This document shows, piece by piece, positions 24,590 to 34,389 of a DNA stretch of 64,000 bases. Every line of letters begins with the position of its first letter. The stretch's first letter is position 1. The stretch comes from Allocoleopsis franciscana PCC 7113. GTDB taxonomy: Bacteria; Cyanobacteriota; Cyanobacteriia; Cyanobacteriales; Coleofasciculaceae. The position numbers and the translations under genes were made by a program. The stretch lies in assembly GCF_000317515.1 (NCBI RefSeq), contig NC_019738.1, positions 719,501-783,500 on the forward strand. The letters are read 5' to 3'. Under the pieces are notes generated by a model. It had not been told where the DNA came from, did no database searches, and saw nothing but the letters and a program-made list of their open reading frames with translations.

Positions 24590-27589
24590 ATGAAACTGCA
24601 ACCTCGTGCTCGTGTTCAGGGTGACTGGGTACGTAAAGCCCTACAGTGGGTCAACCTTCGTCCCGAAGAAGGTGAGCGAACCTTATTGATGTTCGCGTTC
24701 TACACAGCAACCTCTGTGGGGTGGCTTTGGTTTGAGTACAGTGCAGTGGCGCTGTTCCTAGACAAATATGGTGCTGAACGATTGCCGTTGATTTATATCG
24801 TCGGTGCGTTTATGGTTTCAGGGCTAGGAGTTTTGTACTCCTGGCTTTCGGGCATTTTGCCGATGCGAAGCGTCTTAGTCACGATCGCCCTGTTGACCAG
24901 CGTACCTCTGTTACTGTTTCGCGTGGGCTTGGGACTCGACTATTTCGATGGTGGAATCGCTTTGGGGACGGTTTTTCTGGTGCGGTTGTGGTCTGATGCA
25001 GTTGAAGTCCTCAATGACCTCAATTCCCAGGTTGCCGCCAATCAGCTATTTAACATCCGAGAGATTAAGCGTACCTACCCGATCATCTCCAGCGGTTTGT
25101 TAGTCGCTGACGTCGTCGCCGGCTTCTCCTTACCCGTCCTGCTGCGTTTCATGGGGCTGTACGATGTGATTATTCTCGCAGCTTTTGCCATGTTGGTAGG
25201 GGCGGGAACGTTGTTTTATCTCGGTCAGCGCTATAACCAAGCCTTTCCTGACTTGCCCTCGCGAGATTGGGAAGACGATGAGTCTGAATTTGCGGTTCGC
25301 AGCACCAGCGGTCCTCTGCAACGCTACATCATCCCTTTATTTACCTTTTTTATCCTGGCAGAAGCCCTGTACCTCTTAGTCGAATTCCAGTATCTCAGTC
25401 AACTAGAGGACAAGCTGCCAGAGACTTCAGACATTGCTGGTTTTTTAGGCTTGTTTGGCGGGATTATTGGGCTATTTGAACTCACCTCCCAATGGTTTGT
25501 CTCCAGTCGGGCGATTGATCGCTTAGGCGTCTTTGTTGCCGCCATGCTGTTGCCCGCATCGTTATCAGTTTTAGGATTGCTGATGCTGACCGGTGCATTC
25601 GACGTTGTGATTGGGTTGATCCGTCAGGTCATTGCGTTACCTGAACTGATTACTGGGCTGTTTGTCGGTCTGATCTTACTCCGGTTTATCGATGAGTTAC
25701 TGCGCTATACCTTAATCGCTGGCATTGAACCCGTCCTCTTCCAACCCATACCAGAGAAGATGCGAAATGCTGTTCAGACTTCTGTACAGGGTATTGCCGA
25801 ACCGATCACAACAGGGATCACAGGTATCAGCATCTTGACCACGATTTGGGTGACCAAAAATCTGTTCCCAGCGATGGAACAATTGCAGAGTCAGGTGTTT
25901 ATCTTTGCGATTGTTCTGTTCTCGGCAATCTGGTTGTTGAGTGGCTACTTGATGCGATCAAGTTATGTGAGTTTGCTCGTGCAGAGTGCAGAACAAGGGC
26001 GTCTAGGTTTTTCCGATGTGGACTTACGGGCATTCAAGCGGGCTGTGGTGGAAGAATTGGAGCAGCCTGGGACGGAAGCCGAGAAACGATCTTGCATTCA
26101 ACTGTTATCTCAAATCGATCCAGCCACCGTGGGCGAAGTCCTCGCTCCTTTATTGCCTCGCTTGTCTACGGCCTTGCAACGCCAGAGTCTAGAGGCCATG
26201 TTAGAGTACCCGAACCCCGATTACCTGGGCGACGTTCAAGTCCTAATTGAGCAAACACCACCCCCAGAAGTCTTAGCCTTGGCACTACGCTATGTCTGGT
26301 TGACCCAATCCGAACTCGATATTCGTACTATTAAGCATTACATGCATTCTGGTGTGGAGCCAACGGTACGAGCCACTGCCGCCGCTTTAATTTTGCGCCG
26401 GGGAACGCCTGCGGAGAAGGCAGAGGCGACGAATACCTTGCGGCGGATGCTCACCTCTAAACGAGAACAAGAACGGGTGATGGGGACACGGGCGCTAGGC
26501 GAGGCAGAATATTTGCAGGCGTTGAGGCTTTATATTCCCAATCTCTTGCAAGATGAGTCGTTGCGGGTGCGTCGGGCTTTGTTGGAGGTGATTGCCGCCA
26601 CTCACTTGGAGGAGTACTATGGCTCTTTGATGAAAGGACTGTACTATAAATCCACCCGTGAAGCGGCGCGTGGGGCATTGGTGCGCCTGAAGGATGAAGC
26701 GATTCCCTTACTCATGGAGTTGGCAGAAGATATCCATAAGCCCGATTTGGTGAGATTACAGGCTTGGATGGCTTTGGGTGAGATGGGCACAGCACAAGCC
26801 CTCAATCAGTTAGTGCAACAGTTGATGAGCAGTTGGGGGACAACTCGTCGCAATATTCTCCGGATTCTGCTGAAGATGCCGAAGGACGCTGGGATTGAAG
26901 GCGTCCTTGACCAATTGGGGCGCAGCGGGATTGAGATGCTCATTGAGCAAGAATTACTGTTTCTGGGTCAGATTTTTGCCGCTATTCTCGATCTAACGAG
27001 TGAGAAAAGCTCTGGAGAGGAGACCGATTTGCTCGTCGGGGCGCTACACAATTTGCAAACGGATTTATTAGAACGCTGTTTCTTGTTGATGAAGTTCTTG
27101 TACCCGATTAGTGCGATTCAAGCGGGAGCGTTTAATGTAGCTTCGGAATCACGGTCTAATGTGGCATTGGGGTTAGAAATTTTAGATAATACGCTGGATA
27201 TTCCCCAAAAAAGAGCGTTTTTGTCCATTTTAGACCGCCGTTCTCCGGAAGAGAAGATGGCTTGTTTGGAGGAATGGGTACCTTATCAACCGATGAGTCC
27301 GAGCGATCGCCTCCGCAGGTTGATTGAATTTCGTCATTTTCTGCCCGATTGGTCTTTAGCTTGTTGTTTTCATTTAGCCAGAACCGCTCACTACAGTTTG
27401 ACGCCGGAAGCTACTCTCGTGTGCTTGCGTCATCCGACCGGTTTTGTCCGAGAAGCGGTTTTAGCCTATTTGAGAGAAGCCTCGCCTCGTGCTTGTCTTG
27501 ATTTGTTACCCGCTTTGAAAAATGACTCAGATCGTTTAGTGGCTGATCAGGCGCAGCGGATACTTCAAGAGTTGGGTCAAGTGAGCTAA
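24590..27589 (+). CDS. ATP/ADP translocase-like membrane protein with HEAT repeats
   Basis: A 999-residue protein. The N-terminal half (about 1-470) has around 12 hydrophobic spans of the nucleotide-transporter/MFS type ('TLLMFAFYTATSVGWLW', 'LIYIVGAFMVSGLGVLYSW', 'LNDLNSQVAANQLFNIREIK'). The C-terminal half (about 485-999) consists of HEAT-type helical repeats ('LLSQIDPATVGEVLAPLLP', 'VRATAAALILRRGTPAEKAE', 'RLQAWMALGEMG'). Cyanobacteria keep this fusion although they are not parasites, so classical energy parasitism is unlikely and the true substrate is unknown. The HEAT part may bind partner proteins. A cNMP-binding protein and a GAF protein follow in the same direction and may form a signalling unit with it. 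Confidence 0.88.
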   Translation: MKLQPRARVQGDWVRKALQWVNLRPEEGERTLLMFAFYTATSVGWLWFEYSAVALFLDKYGAERLPLIYIVGAFMVSGLGVLYSWLSGILPMRSVLVTIALLTSVPLLLFRVGLGLDYFDGGIALGTVFLVRLWSDAVEVLNDLNSQVAANQLFNIREIKRTYPIISSGLLVADVVAGFSLPVLLRFMGLYDVIILAAFAMLVGAGTLFYLGQRYNQAFPDLPSRDWEDDESEFAVRSTSGPLQRYIIPLFTFFILAEALYLLVEFQYLSQLEDKLPETSDIAGFLGLFGGIIGLFELTSQWFVSSRAIDRLGVFVAAMLLPASLSVLGLLMLTGAFDVVIGLIRQVIALPELITGLFVGLILLRFIDELLRYTLIAGIEPVLFQPIPEKMRNAVQTSVQGIAEPITTGITGISILTTIWVTKNLFPAMEQLQSQVFIFAIVLFSAIWLLSGYLMRSSYVSLLVQSAEQGRLGFSDVDLRAFKRAVVEELEQPGTEAEKRSCIQLLSQIDPATVGEVLAPLLPRLSTALQRQSLEAMLEYPNPDYLGDVQVLIEQTPPPEVLALALRYVWLTQSELDIRTIKHYMHSGVEPTVRATAAALILRRGTPAEKAEATNTLRRMLTSKREQERVMGTRALGEAEYLQALRLYIPNLLQDESLRVRRALLEVIAATHLEEYYGSLMKGLYYKSTREAARGALVRLKDEAIPLLMELAEDIHKPDLVRLQAWMALGEMGTAQALNQLVQQLMSSWGTTRRNILRILLKMPKDAGIEGVLDQLGRSGIEMLIEQELLFLGQIFAAILDLTSEKSSGEETDLLVGALHNLQTDLLERCFLLMKFLYPISAIQAGAFNVASESRSNVALGLEILDNTLDIPQKRAFLSILDRRSPEEKMACLEEWVPYQPMSPSDRLRRLIEFRHFLPDWSLACCFHLARTAHYSLTPEATLVCLRHPTGFVREAVLAYLREASPRACLDLLPALKNDSDRLVADQAQRILQELGQVS

Positions 27590-27847
27590 GGCAAGGTGGG
27601 GTGCGGGGGTGCAGAGGTGCTGGGGTGCTGGGGAGAAAAATGCGCTCCGGCGAGAAAGGGGGCTATCAATGCGGATTGGGTATTAGAATACCTTTCCAAT
27701 TGACTGCCTTTTGGCTTCCTTCTTCTGCCTTGTTTAACGTCAAACGGTATATTTTCACAATTATTAGTCTTGAGTCTAGCTGATTACGGTAAACTTGAGC
27801 TTTCCCCAGTCATACAGCGCTAATAGTCCATAGCTGACCGCTAATCG

Positions 27848-28330
27848 ATGTTAACCAGCGTTGAGCGTTTATTGTTTATCAGAGCCGTCCCGATTTTTCA
27901 GGAACTCCGGGACGATTTTTTAGTGCGTCTTGCTTCGGTGATGGATGAATTATCATTCCCCGCCGATCATACGATTTTCACCCAAGGACAGGAGGGGCGA
28001 TCGCTTTATATTGTGGTCAAAGGTTTAGTCCGAGTTCACATCGGCGATCGCGATTTAGCACAGCTCAAGGAAGGAGCCTGTTTCGGGGAGATGTCGTTAT
28101 TCGATGCCGAACCCCGTTCTGCTTCCGTAACGACGATAGAACCCTGTGAATGTCTGATGCTGACGCAGTTACAACTATATGATGCGATCGATGAGACGCC
28201 GGGAATTGCGATTAATATTATTCGCCTGCTGTCTCGTCGCATTCGTGAACTGAATAGTAAGGTAAATGCTTACGAGGCGAAAAGTTCGGCACCAGATTTT
28301 ACGAGGGCGGGAAGCAATTTATCCGGATAA
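27848..28330 (+). CDS. Stand-alone cyclic-nucleotide-binding protein
   Basis: A 160-residue Crp-type sensor domain without a DNA-binding domain. The beta-roll 'FPADHTIFTQGQEGRSLYIVVKG' (pattern) and the phosphate-binding cassette CFGEMSLFDAEPRSASVT (about 78-95) with FGE and RSAS are intact, so cAMP or cGMP binding is plausible. The C-terminal helix 'LLSRRIRELNSKVNAYEAK' is a coiled coil for dimerisation. It lies 258 bp after the transporter-HEAT gene and may regulate it; in other genomes similar domains are fused to such transporters. Confidence 0.85.
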   Translation: MLTSVERLLFIRAVPIFQELRDDFLVRLASVMDELSFPADHTIFTQGQEGRSLYIVVKGLVRVHIGDRDLAQLKEGACFGEMSLFDAEPRSASVTTIEPCECLMLTQLQLYDAIDETPGIAINIIRLLSRRIRELNSKVNAYEAKSSAPDFTRAGSNLSG

Positions 28331-28366
28331 AGGTGATGCAATCTGATCTCTACTCAATGATGCAAC

Positions 28367-28906
28367 ATGAAAGATTTATCGTCGTTAGATATACAGCAAG
28401 TTCTAGCTAAGACTGTTAACGAGGCACCCAATCTTGACGCTGCACTCAATAGCCTGCTGAATAACATCTGTGAATTTACACGCTGGGATTATGGTGAGGT
28501 ATGGATGCCTTGCCAAGAAGGCACAATTTTAGAACTATACTCAGCCTTTTACATTACTCCCTACAGAAGCAATGCCCAAATAGATGCCTTAGAAAAGTTT
28601 CATATCTGTACAAAAGGATTTACCTTTCCATCTGGTATCGGTTTACCAGGGAGAGTGTGGGCATCCCAACAACCTGAGTGGCTCCCCGATGCCTGTGCTG
28701 TATCAGAAGGAGTCTTTTTGCGGAATCAAATTGCCAAAGCGTTTGGCGTAAAAACTGGGTTTGGCATTCCTGTTGTTGGAAGCGATCGCATACTAGCCGT
28801 TCTCGTCTTTTTTATGCTAGATACCCATGAAGAAAATCAAGAATTGATAGACTTTTTGGCAACAATCGCCACGCAAATGGGTGGAAAACTAGAAAAATTA
28901 CTCTAA
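28367..28906 (+). CDS. GAF-domain protein
   Basis: A 179-residue single GAF domain: 'VNEAPNLDAALNSLLNNICE', 'WDYGEVWMPCQEG', 'FPSGIGLPGRVWASQQPEWL', 'FGIPVVGSDRILAVLVFFML'. The GxGLPGRVW motif is typical of GAF domains that pair with histidine kinases or cyclases, but no output domain is present. It starts 36 bp after the cNMP-binding gene, in the same direction, so both are probably co-expressed. The ligand is unknown. Confidence 0.85.
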   Translation: MKDLSSLDIQQVLAKTVNEAPNLDAALNSLLNNICEFTRWDYGEVWMPCQEGTILELYSAFYITPYRSNAQIDALEKFHICTKGFTFPSGIGLPGRVWASQQPEWLPDACAVSEGVFLRNQIAKAFGVKTGFGIPVVGSDRILAVLVFFMLDTHEENQELIDFLATIATQMGGKLEKLL

Positions 28907-29028
28907 ATCAATATAACCGTATTATCCAAAATATCTTCGTTAAAGCGTCTACTTTTTAACTATTAAGTGATGGCACTGACTAAAATAAAAATAAAAAATG
29001 CCCTCTAATCGTTTTGGAGTCAAGGGCT

Positions 29029-29952
29029 GTGATTAATTCCCCTGATTTTGTTTTATTTGCCCAACACGGATGGGCAGATGACAGTAAAGCGATCGCTTCC
29101 CTAGCGCGTTCTCTTGCCACACCAAAAACTTTAATTGTGGCACCAGACTTAGGCTGGATAAAAACCTGGATTAGGATTGACCCCCTGATTCAGAAATTAG
29201 AACAACTTTTCCTAGAAACCATTGCCAGATATCCCAAAACACCGATCAGAATTATCGGTCATTCAATGGGTGGCTTAATCTGGCTAGAAGTCCTCAGCCG
29301 TCACCCGGAATGGTGGTCGCAGGTACACTCATTAATACTCATTGCGTCTCCCATTGGTGGTGCAGATTTAGCACGAATTTTCGACCCTCTGGGAATCGGC
29401 ATCGGTATGGCACGCGATTTAGGCATCAATCGTCGGGAGATGGCTGAGTTAATTGCCACAGCTATTCCTATATTGATCATCGCTGGCGATATTGATAATG
29501 GCAGCGACGGCACAATTACGATAGAAACGACCAAGTTTTCAGGAGCCAAGAAGTTTATCTGCTTACCCGCTTTATCTCATGCCGTTCTCAAAAATCACCC
29601 GGAGGTTGTAGCAACAATTCAGAATTTTTGGAATAACCCACAAATACCTGTAGATGATCGAGGAACCGATTTCAGTACTCGATTAATTCAGCAGTTACGC
29701 TTAGTTCCAGGGATAACTGATGCACATCGACGAGATTTCTATCACTCAAGAGTCTATATAAGGTTCCACAACGGAATTACAATTCGTACCTGGAGAAATC
29801 CTTTACAAGTGGAGCATGTCTTTATTGGTAACAACGAGGGACAATGCCTCTACGGCGGCTTTGTGGGTTGGCTTCATGCTGATGGCTTACGTAAGACCAT
29901 TGAGGATATCAAGAAACAGTATCATGACTTGTGTTCAGCCAAAGTTCATTAG
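29029..29952 (+). CDS. Alpha/beta-hydrolase with a C-terminal extension
   Basis: GTG 29029 is preferred because AAGGG lies just upstream; a TTG at 29014 is possible. About 307 residues. The nucleophile elbow GHSMGG ('RIIGHSMGGLIWLEVLS') and an oxyanion-side 'FAQHGWADDSKAI' show a lipase/esterase-like fold. The acid is probably in 'ILIIAGDIDNGSDG' and the His in 'LPALSHAVLKNHPE'. After about residue 215 a separate 90-residue module follows ('RRDFYHSRVYIRFHNGITIRT', 'GWLHADGLRKTIEDIKKQY'), which I do not recognise. It is 66 bp upstream of the glycosidase gene and may form a two-gene unit with it. Confidence 0.82.
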   Translation: MINSPDFVLFAQHGWADDSKAIASLARSLATPKTLIVAPDLGWIKTWIRIDPLIQKLEQLFLETIARYPKTPIRIIGHSMGGLIWLEVLSRHPEWWSQVHSLILIASPIGGADLARIFDPLGIGIGMARDLGINRREMAELIATAIPILIIAGDIDNGSDGTITIETTKFSGAKKFICLPALSHAVLKNHPEVVATIQNFWNNPQIPVDDRGTDFSTRLIQQLRLVPGITDAHRRDFYHSRVYIRFHNGITIRTWRNPLQVEHVFIGNNEGQCLYGGFVGWLHADGLRKTIEDIKKQYHDLCSAKVH

Positions 29953-30018
29953 TCAGGGGTAATAGAGAATCGGACTTGGAGGCAAGCCGTGTGACCCCAA
30001 TCTCGGTAAAATCAGGGC

Positions 30019-32478
30019 ATGATCTATCAACCACCACGCCCAAAAATCCCTGAGTGTACCTGGCAGCGTCCCATTGGACTTGGCTGGGACAAACCCTACA
30101 CTGTCCGCTATGCAAGTAATCTCGACGATGGCCCCTGGCATGGTATGCCCCTTGGGGGGTTTGGGGCGGGTTGCATCGGTCGTTCTCCACGAGGAGACTT
30201 TAATTTATGGCACTTGGATGGGGGAGAGCATTCTTTTAAAAGCCTCCCGGCTTGTCAGTTTAGTGTCTTCGAGCAATCCGAGAACGCACCCAAGCAAGCT
30301 TATGCTCTGTGTACCGAACCGCCACAGGATGGTACTCTGGGCACGTGGCAATGGTATCCCACATCGCAACAGGCAAAAGGCAATACGGGTACTTATCAGG
30401 CGTTATATCCTCAAAGTTGGTTTACCTATGAAAATGTTTTTCAAACCGAACTGACTTGTGAGCAGTTTTCACCCATTTGGGCGGGGTGTTACCAGGAAAC
30501 CAGTTACCCGGTAGCCGTATTTGAGTGGACGGCACACAACCCTACCGATGCTCCAATTACCCTCAGCATTATGCTGACTTGGCAGAATATCGTGGGCTGG
30601 TTTACCAATGCAATCAAAAGCCCACAAGTAAAAGTGCGGGATGATGGTAGTCCGGTGTATGAGTACCAGCCGCGCTGGGGCGAAAGCACGGGAAGTTACA
30701 ATCAGTGGATTGTGGATAACTTCCGGGTGGGATGCATTTTAGACCGGGTGAGGCTGCATGATAGCGAAGCGGTAGCCGATTTTCGAGGCGCATCTGAGAT
30801 TCAGGAAGGGGAAGGGCAACTGTGTTTTGCCACAGTCACCAATCCCAGTATGGAAGTGTTTTACCACACTCGCTGGAACCCGGCGGGCAATGGGGCTGAA
30901 GTTTGGCAATCCTTCGCCGCCGATGGCAGTTTGAGTGATATGCAGGATGAGACAGCCGCCGCACCGGGAGAACAAATTGCTGCCGCAATCGCCATTCGCT
31001 TTACCATCCGTCCTGGCAGAACCCGTAAAATTCCCTTTATCCTCGCTTGGGATTTCCCCGTCACAGAGTTTTCCCCAGGAGTCAATTACTATCGACGCTA
31101 TACCGATTTCTTCGGTCGCACAGGCAACAACGCCTGGTCAATTGTGCGTACCGCCCTCAAGCACGCTGATTTGTGGAAGGAGAAAATACAATCTTGGCAG
31201 GAACCTATCTTAAAGCGTGAGGATTTGCCCCATTGGTTTAAGATGGCTTTGTTTAATGAGCTGTACCTGCTGGCGGATGGGGGGACTCTCTGGACGGCGG
31301 CGGATGACCGTGACCCGATTGGTCAGTTTGGTGTGCTTGAATGCTTAGATTATCGCTGGTATGAAAGCCTGGATGTAAGGCTTTATGGTTCCTTTGCTCT
31401 AGCAATGCTTTGGCCTCGACTGGATAAAGCTGTACTAGAAGCCTTTGCCCGCGCCATCCCTATCGGTGACAAGACACCGCGAATTATTGGTTATAACCAG
31501 GCACAAGCCATCCGGAAAGCCGCCGATGCCACCCCCCACGACTTAGGTGCACCCAACGAGCATCCGTGGGAACAGACGAACTATACTAGCTACCAAGATT
31601 GCAATCAGTGGAAAGATTTACCCTGTGATTTTGTCTTGCAGGTTTATCGAGATTTTGTCTTCACGGGGGCGAACGATACAGAATTTTTGTGGGAATGTTG
31701 GTCGAGTGTCGTCAAAACGTTAGCTTACCTCAAGACCTTTGACAAAGACGGAGATGGGATTCCGGAAAACTCTGGCGCACCCGATCAAACCTTTGATGAC
31801 TGGCGGTTGCAAGGTATCAGCGCCTACTGTGGTGGGTTGTGGTTGGCTGCTTTAGAAGCCGCGATCGCTATGGGTGAAATCCTGATCAACCACTATCCTC
31901 CCACATCCGAACTCATCGAAGTCCCTGACCCAGAATCCATTCAAGAAACCCTTAAACTCTATCGTCAATGGTTGGAACAATCCCAACCCATTTATCAAGA
32001 AAAACTCTGGAATGGTCAATACTATCGCCTGGATAGTGAGAGTGGTTCAGATATCGTGATGACAGACCAACTATGCGGTCAATTTTACGCTCAGTTATTA
32101 GGTTTGCCGGATATTGTCCCTCCAGAATGCGTCCAGTCTGCCCTCAAAAGCGTGTATGATTCCTGTTTCTTAAAGTTTCAGGATGCCCAACTAGGAGCAG
32201 CCAATGGAGTAAGACCCGATGGTTCACCCGAAAATCCCGATGCAACTCATCCTTTAGAAGTTTGGACAGGCATTAACTTTGGACTGGCAGCATTTTTAGT
32301 GCAGCAAGGAATGAAGCAAGAAGCTTTGCAACTTACGGAAGCGGTCGTGCGTCAAGTCTATGAGAATGGACTGCAATTTAGAACGCCGGAAGCGATTACA
32401 GCAGCGGGAACTTTCCGCGCTAGTCATTATCTGCGAGCGATGGCTATTTGGGCGGTTTATTTCATGATCAATCAGTAG
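30019..32478 (+). CDS. GH116 beta-glucosidase / glucosylceramidase-like
   Basis: An 819-residue soluble enzyme of the GBA2 type. The N-terminal beta-sandwich ('GGFGAGCIGRSPRGDFNLWH', 'PLGGFGAG') precedes the (alpha/alpha)6 catalytic domain. The likely nucleophile is Glu414 in LFNELYLLADGGTLW, and the likely acid/base is Asp589 in ENSGAPDQTFDDW, by analogy with GH116 enzymes. 'GISAYCGGLWLAALEAA' is also conserved. These enzymes hydrolyse beta-glucosides such as glucosylceramide or glucosyl lipids. There is no signal peptide, so the enzyme is cytoplasmic. The natural substrate in cyanobacteria, which make monoglucosyl-diacylglycerol, could be a glucolipid; this is inference. Confidence 0.9.
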   Translation: MIYQPPRPKIPECTWQRPIGLGWDKPYTVRYASNLDDGPWHGMPLGGFGAGCIGRSPRGDFNLWHLDGGEHSFKSLPACQFSVFEQSENAPKQAYALCTEPPQDGTLGTWQWYPTSQQAKGNTGTYQALYPQSWFTYENVFQTELTCEQFSPIWAGCYQETSYPVAVFEWTAHNPTDAPITLSIMLTWQNIVGWFTNAIKSPQVKVRDDGSPVYEYQPRWGESTGSYNQWIVDNFRVGCILDRVRLHDSEAVADFRGASEIQEGEGQLCFATVTNPSMEVFYHTRWNPAGNGAEVWQSFAADGSLSDMQDETAAAPGEQIAAAIAIRFTIRPGRTRKIPFILAWDFPVTEFSPGVNYYRRYTDFFGRTGNNAWSIVRTALKHADLWKEKIQSWQEPILKREDLPHWFKMALFNELYLLADGGTLWTAADDRDPIGQFGVLECLDYRWYESLDVRLYGSFALAMLWPRLDKAVLEAFARAIPIGDKTPRIIGYNQAQAIRKAADATPHDLGAPNEHPWEQTNYTSYQDCNQWKDLPCDFVLQVYRDFVFTGANDTEFLWECWSSVVKTLAYLKTFDKDGDGIPENSGAPDQTFDDWRLQGISAYCGGLWLAALEAAIAMGEILINHYPPTSELIEVPDPESIQETLKLYRQWLEQSQPIYQEKLWNGQYYRLDSESGSDIVMTDQLCGQFYAQLLGLPDIVPPECVQSALKSVYDSCFLKFQDAQLGAANGVRPDGSPENPDATHPLEVWTGINFGLAAFLVQQGMKQEALQLTEAVVRQVYENGLQFRTPEAITAAGTFRASHYLRAMAIWAVYFMINQ

Positions 32479-32671
32479 AAAATTGCTCCTGAGCCTCCTA
32501 TTTCCCAAGCAGACCCCCATGAACTCTCGTTCACAGCGAAAGAATGAAAATTCTTCACCTTCAGCCTTCAACCTATTTCTAAGATAGGTCTACTCGCAAC
32601 AGTTGATTTTTTTGTCAGGATATATCAGAAGAAGAAAAAATTCTGAAAACAATGCCAATTCGTACCACTAT

Positions 32672-34288
32672 ATGAGTCAGGTGAATCCATTTATTCAGCT
32701 TTGCCAGCTTGTGACGACCCAGTTGAGATTGCCCATTGGGCGTGGGTCAAAAACTCTATCGCTAATCATGGCGTTCCTGGGGGCTGCCATCCTGGGGTGG
32801 GGAATGCTTCCCCCTGCCGCTTTGGCTCGTACCGAAACCCCAACCCCGACCTCTGCGTCAATTCAGCCTTACTTGGATGGAGTCATCCAACGGATTACTG
32901 AGTTTCGTCTCGATAATGGTATCAAATTTATTGTCCTCAAACGTGATAAAGCACCGGTTGTCTCATTTGTCACCTATGCCGATGTTGGGGGGGCGGATGA
33001 ACCCAATGGGCAAACCGGTGTCGCTCACTTCCTGGAGCATTTAGCCTTTAAAGGCACCACACGTATCGGGACGAAAGACTATCAGGCCGAAAAGCCGTTG
33101 TTAGACCAATTAGATCAGTTGTTCAAACAAATTCAAGCGGCAAAAAAGGCAGGTAAACAGGCAGAAGTCGCCCAGTTACAGGCGGAGTTTAGCAAAATTG
33201 AAGCAGAAGCGGCTAGCTTGGTCAAGCAGAATGAACTGGGTCAGATTGTTGAGCAGTCTGGGGGTGTGGGATTGAATGCGACGACCTCGGCAGATGCGAC
33301 GGTTTATTTTTATAGCTTCCCTGCCAATAAGCTAGAGCTATGGATGTCCCTGGAATCGGAGCGATTTCTAGACCCTGTGTTTCGAGAATTTCATAAAGAA
33401 AAAGATGTCATTTTAGAGGAGCGTCGTCTGCGAACCGACAACTCTCCCATCGGTAAGATGATTGAAGTATTTCTCGATACCGCCTTTCAGGTGCATCCCT
33501 ACCGCCGTCCGGTGATTGGCTATGACGAAGACATCCGTAACCTAACCCGTGAGAATGTTCAGCAGTTTTTTGAGACTTACTACGCTCCTAGTCAATTGAC
33601 GATGGCGGTTGTGGGGGATGTTGACCCGGCAAAAGTAAAAGAATTAGCTCAAGTTTACTTTGGACGCTACAAGGCTCGACCCGCCGCACCGACAGTCAAA
33701 GCGGTTGAACCTCCCCAAAAGCAAACGCGGGAAGTGACGTTAGAATTACCCTCCCAACCCTGGTACTTAGAGGGATACCATCGACCGGGTGTCAACCATC
33801 CCGATGATGTGATTTATGGAATTATTGGGCGTCTGCTCAGTGATGGACGAACTTCTCGACTGTATAAGTCTCTCGTGGAGCAGAAACAGGTTGCCCTCTC
33901 GGCTCAAGGTTTGAGTGGTTTTCCAGGGGATAAACATCCGAATTTGATGTTATTTTATGCCCTGAGTGCGCCGGGACGTACTGTGGATGAGGTAGCCACG
34001 GCATTACGAAGCGAAATTGAGCGGCTCAAGACAGAACCCGTTTCAGCACAAGAGTTAGATCGAGTCAAGACTCAGTCTCGTGCTGAATTATTGCGATCGC
34101 TCGATTCTAATATGGGCATGGCACGCAGCTTAGTCGAGTACGAAGTCAAAACCGGCGATTGGCGCAATTTATTTCAGGAATTAGAGCAGATTGCCGCCGT
34201 TACCCCAGCCGACATTCAGCGAGTGGCGAAGGCAACATTCACCGCAGAAAATCGCACGATTGGACGCCTGTTAACGAAAAAAGATTGA
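32672..34288 (+). CDS. M16-family zinc peptidase, catalytic-type subunit
   Basis: From ATG 32672 the product has 538 residues with a hydrophobic export signal ('KTLSLIMAFLGAAILGWGML', ending PPAALAR). The inverted zinc motif HFLEH (residues 119-123, 'GVAHFLEHLAFKGT') is intact. The second half is an M16 inactive domain ('GRLLSDGRTSRLYKSLVEQK', then QVALSAQGL) in which the R/Y substrate-binding pair is degraded. It lies 101 bp before a second M16 gene that has the opposite pattern, so the two products probably form a heterodimer. It probably cleaves peptides in the periplasm. An upstream TTG at 32603 is unlikely. Confidence 0.9.
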   Translation: MSQVNPFIQLCQLVTTQLRLPIGRGSKTLSLIMAFLGAAILGWGMLPPAALARTETPTPTSASIQPYLDGVIQRITEFRLDNGIKFIVLKRDKAPVVSFVTYADVGGADEPNGQTGVAHFLEHLAFKGTTRIGTKDYQAEKPLLDQLDQLFKQIQAAKKAGKQAEVAQLQAEFSKIEAEAASLVKQNELGQIVEQSGGVGLNATTSADATVYFYSFPANKLELWMSLESERFLDPVFREFHKEKDVILEERRLRTDNSPIGKMIEVFLDTAFQVHPYRRPVIGYDEDIRNLTRENVQQFFETYYAPSQLTMAVVGDVDPAKVKELAQVYFGRYKARPAAPTVKAVEPPQKQTREVTLELPSQPWYLEGYHRPGVNHPDDVIYGIIGRLLSDGRTSRLYKSLVEQKQVALSAQGLSGFPGDKHPNLMLFYALSAPGRTVDEVATALRSEIERLKTEPVSAQELDRVKTQSRAELLRSLDSNMGMARSLVEYEVKTGDWRNLFQELEQIAAVTPADIQRVAKATFTAENRTIGRLLTKKD

Positions 34289-34389
34289 GTGTCATCCATC
34301 ATCAATCTTCAGTCAGTTGTTGTTAGTTGTTCGTTGACCGATGAGCGATGACCTATCAACAATTCCCAATTCCTAATGACCCATTCTCA

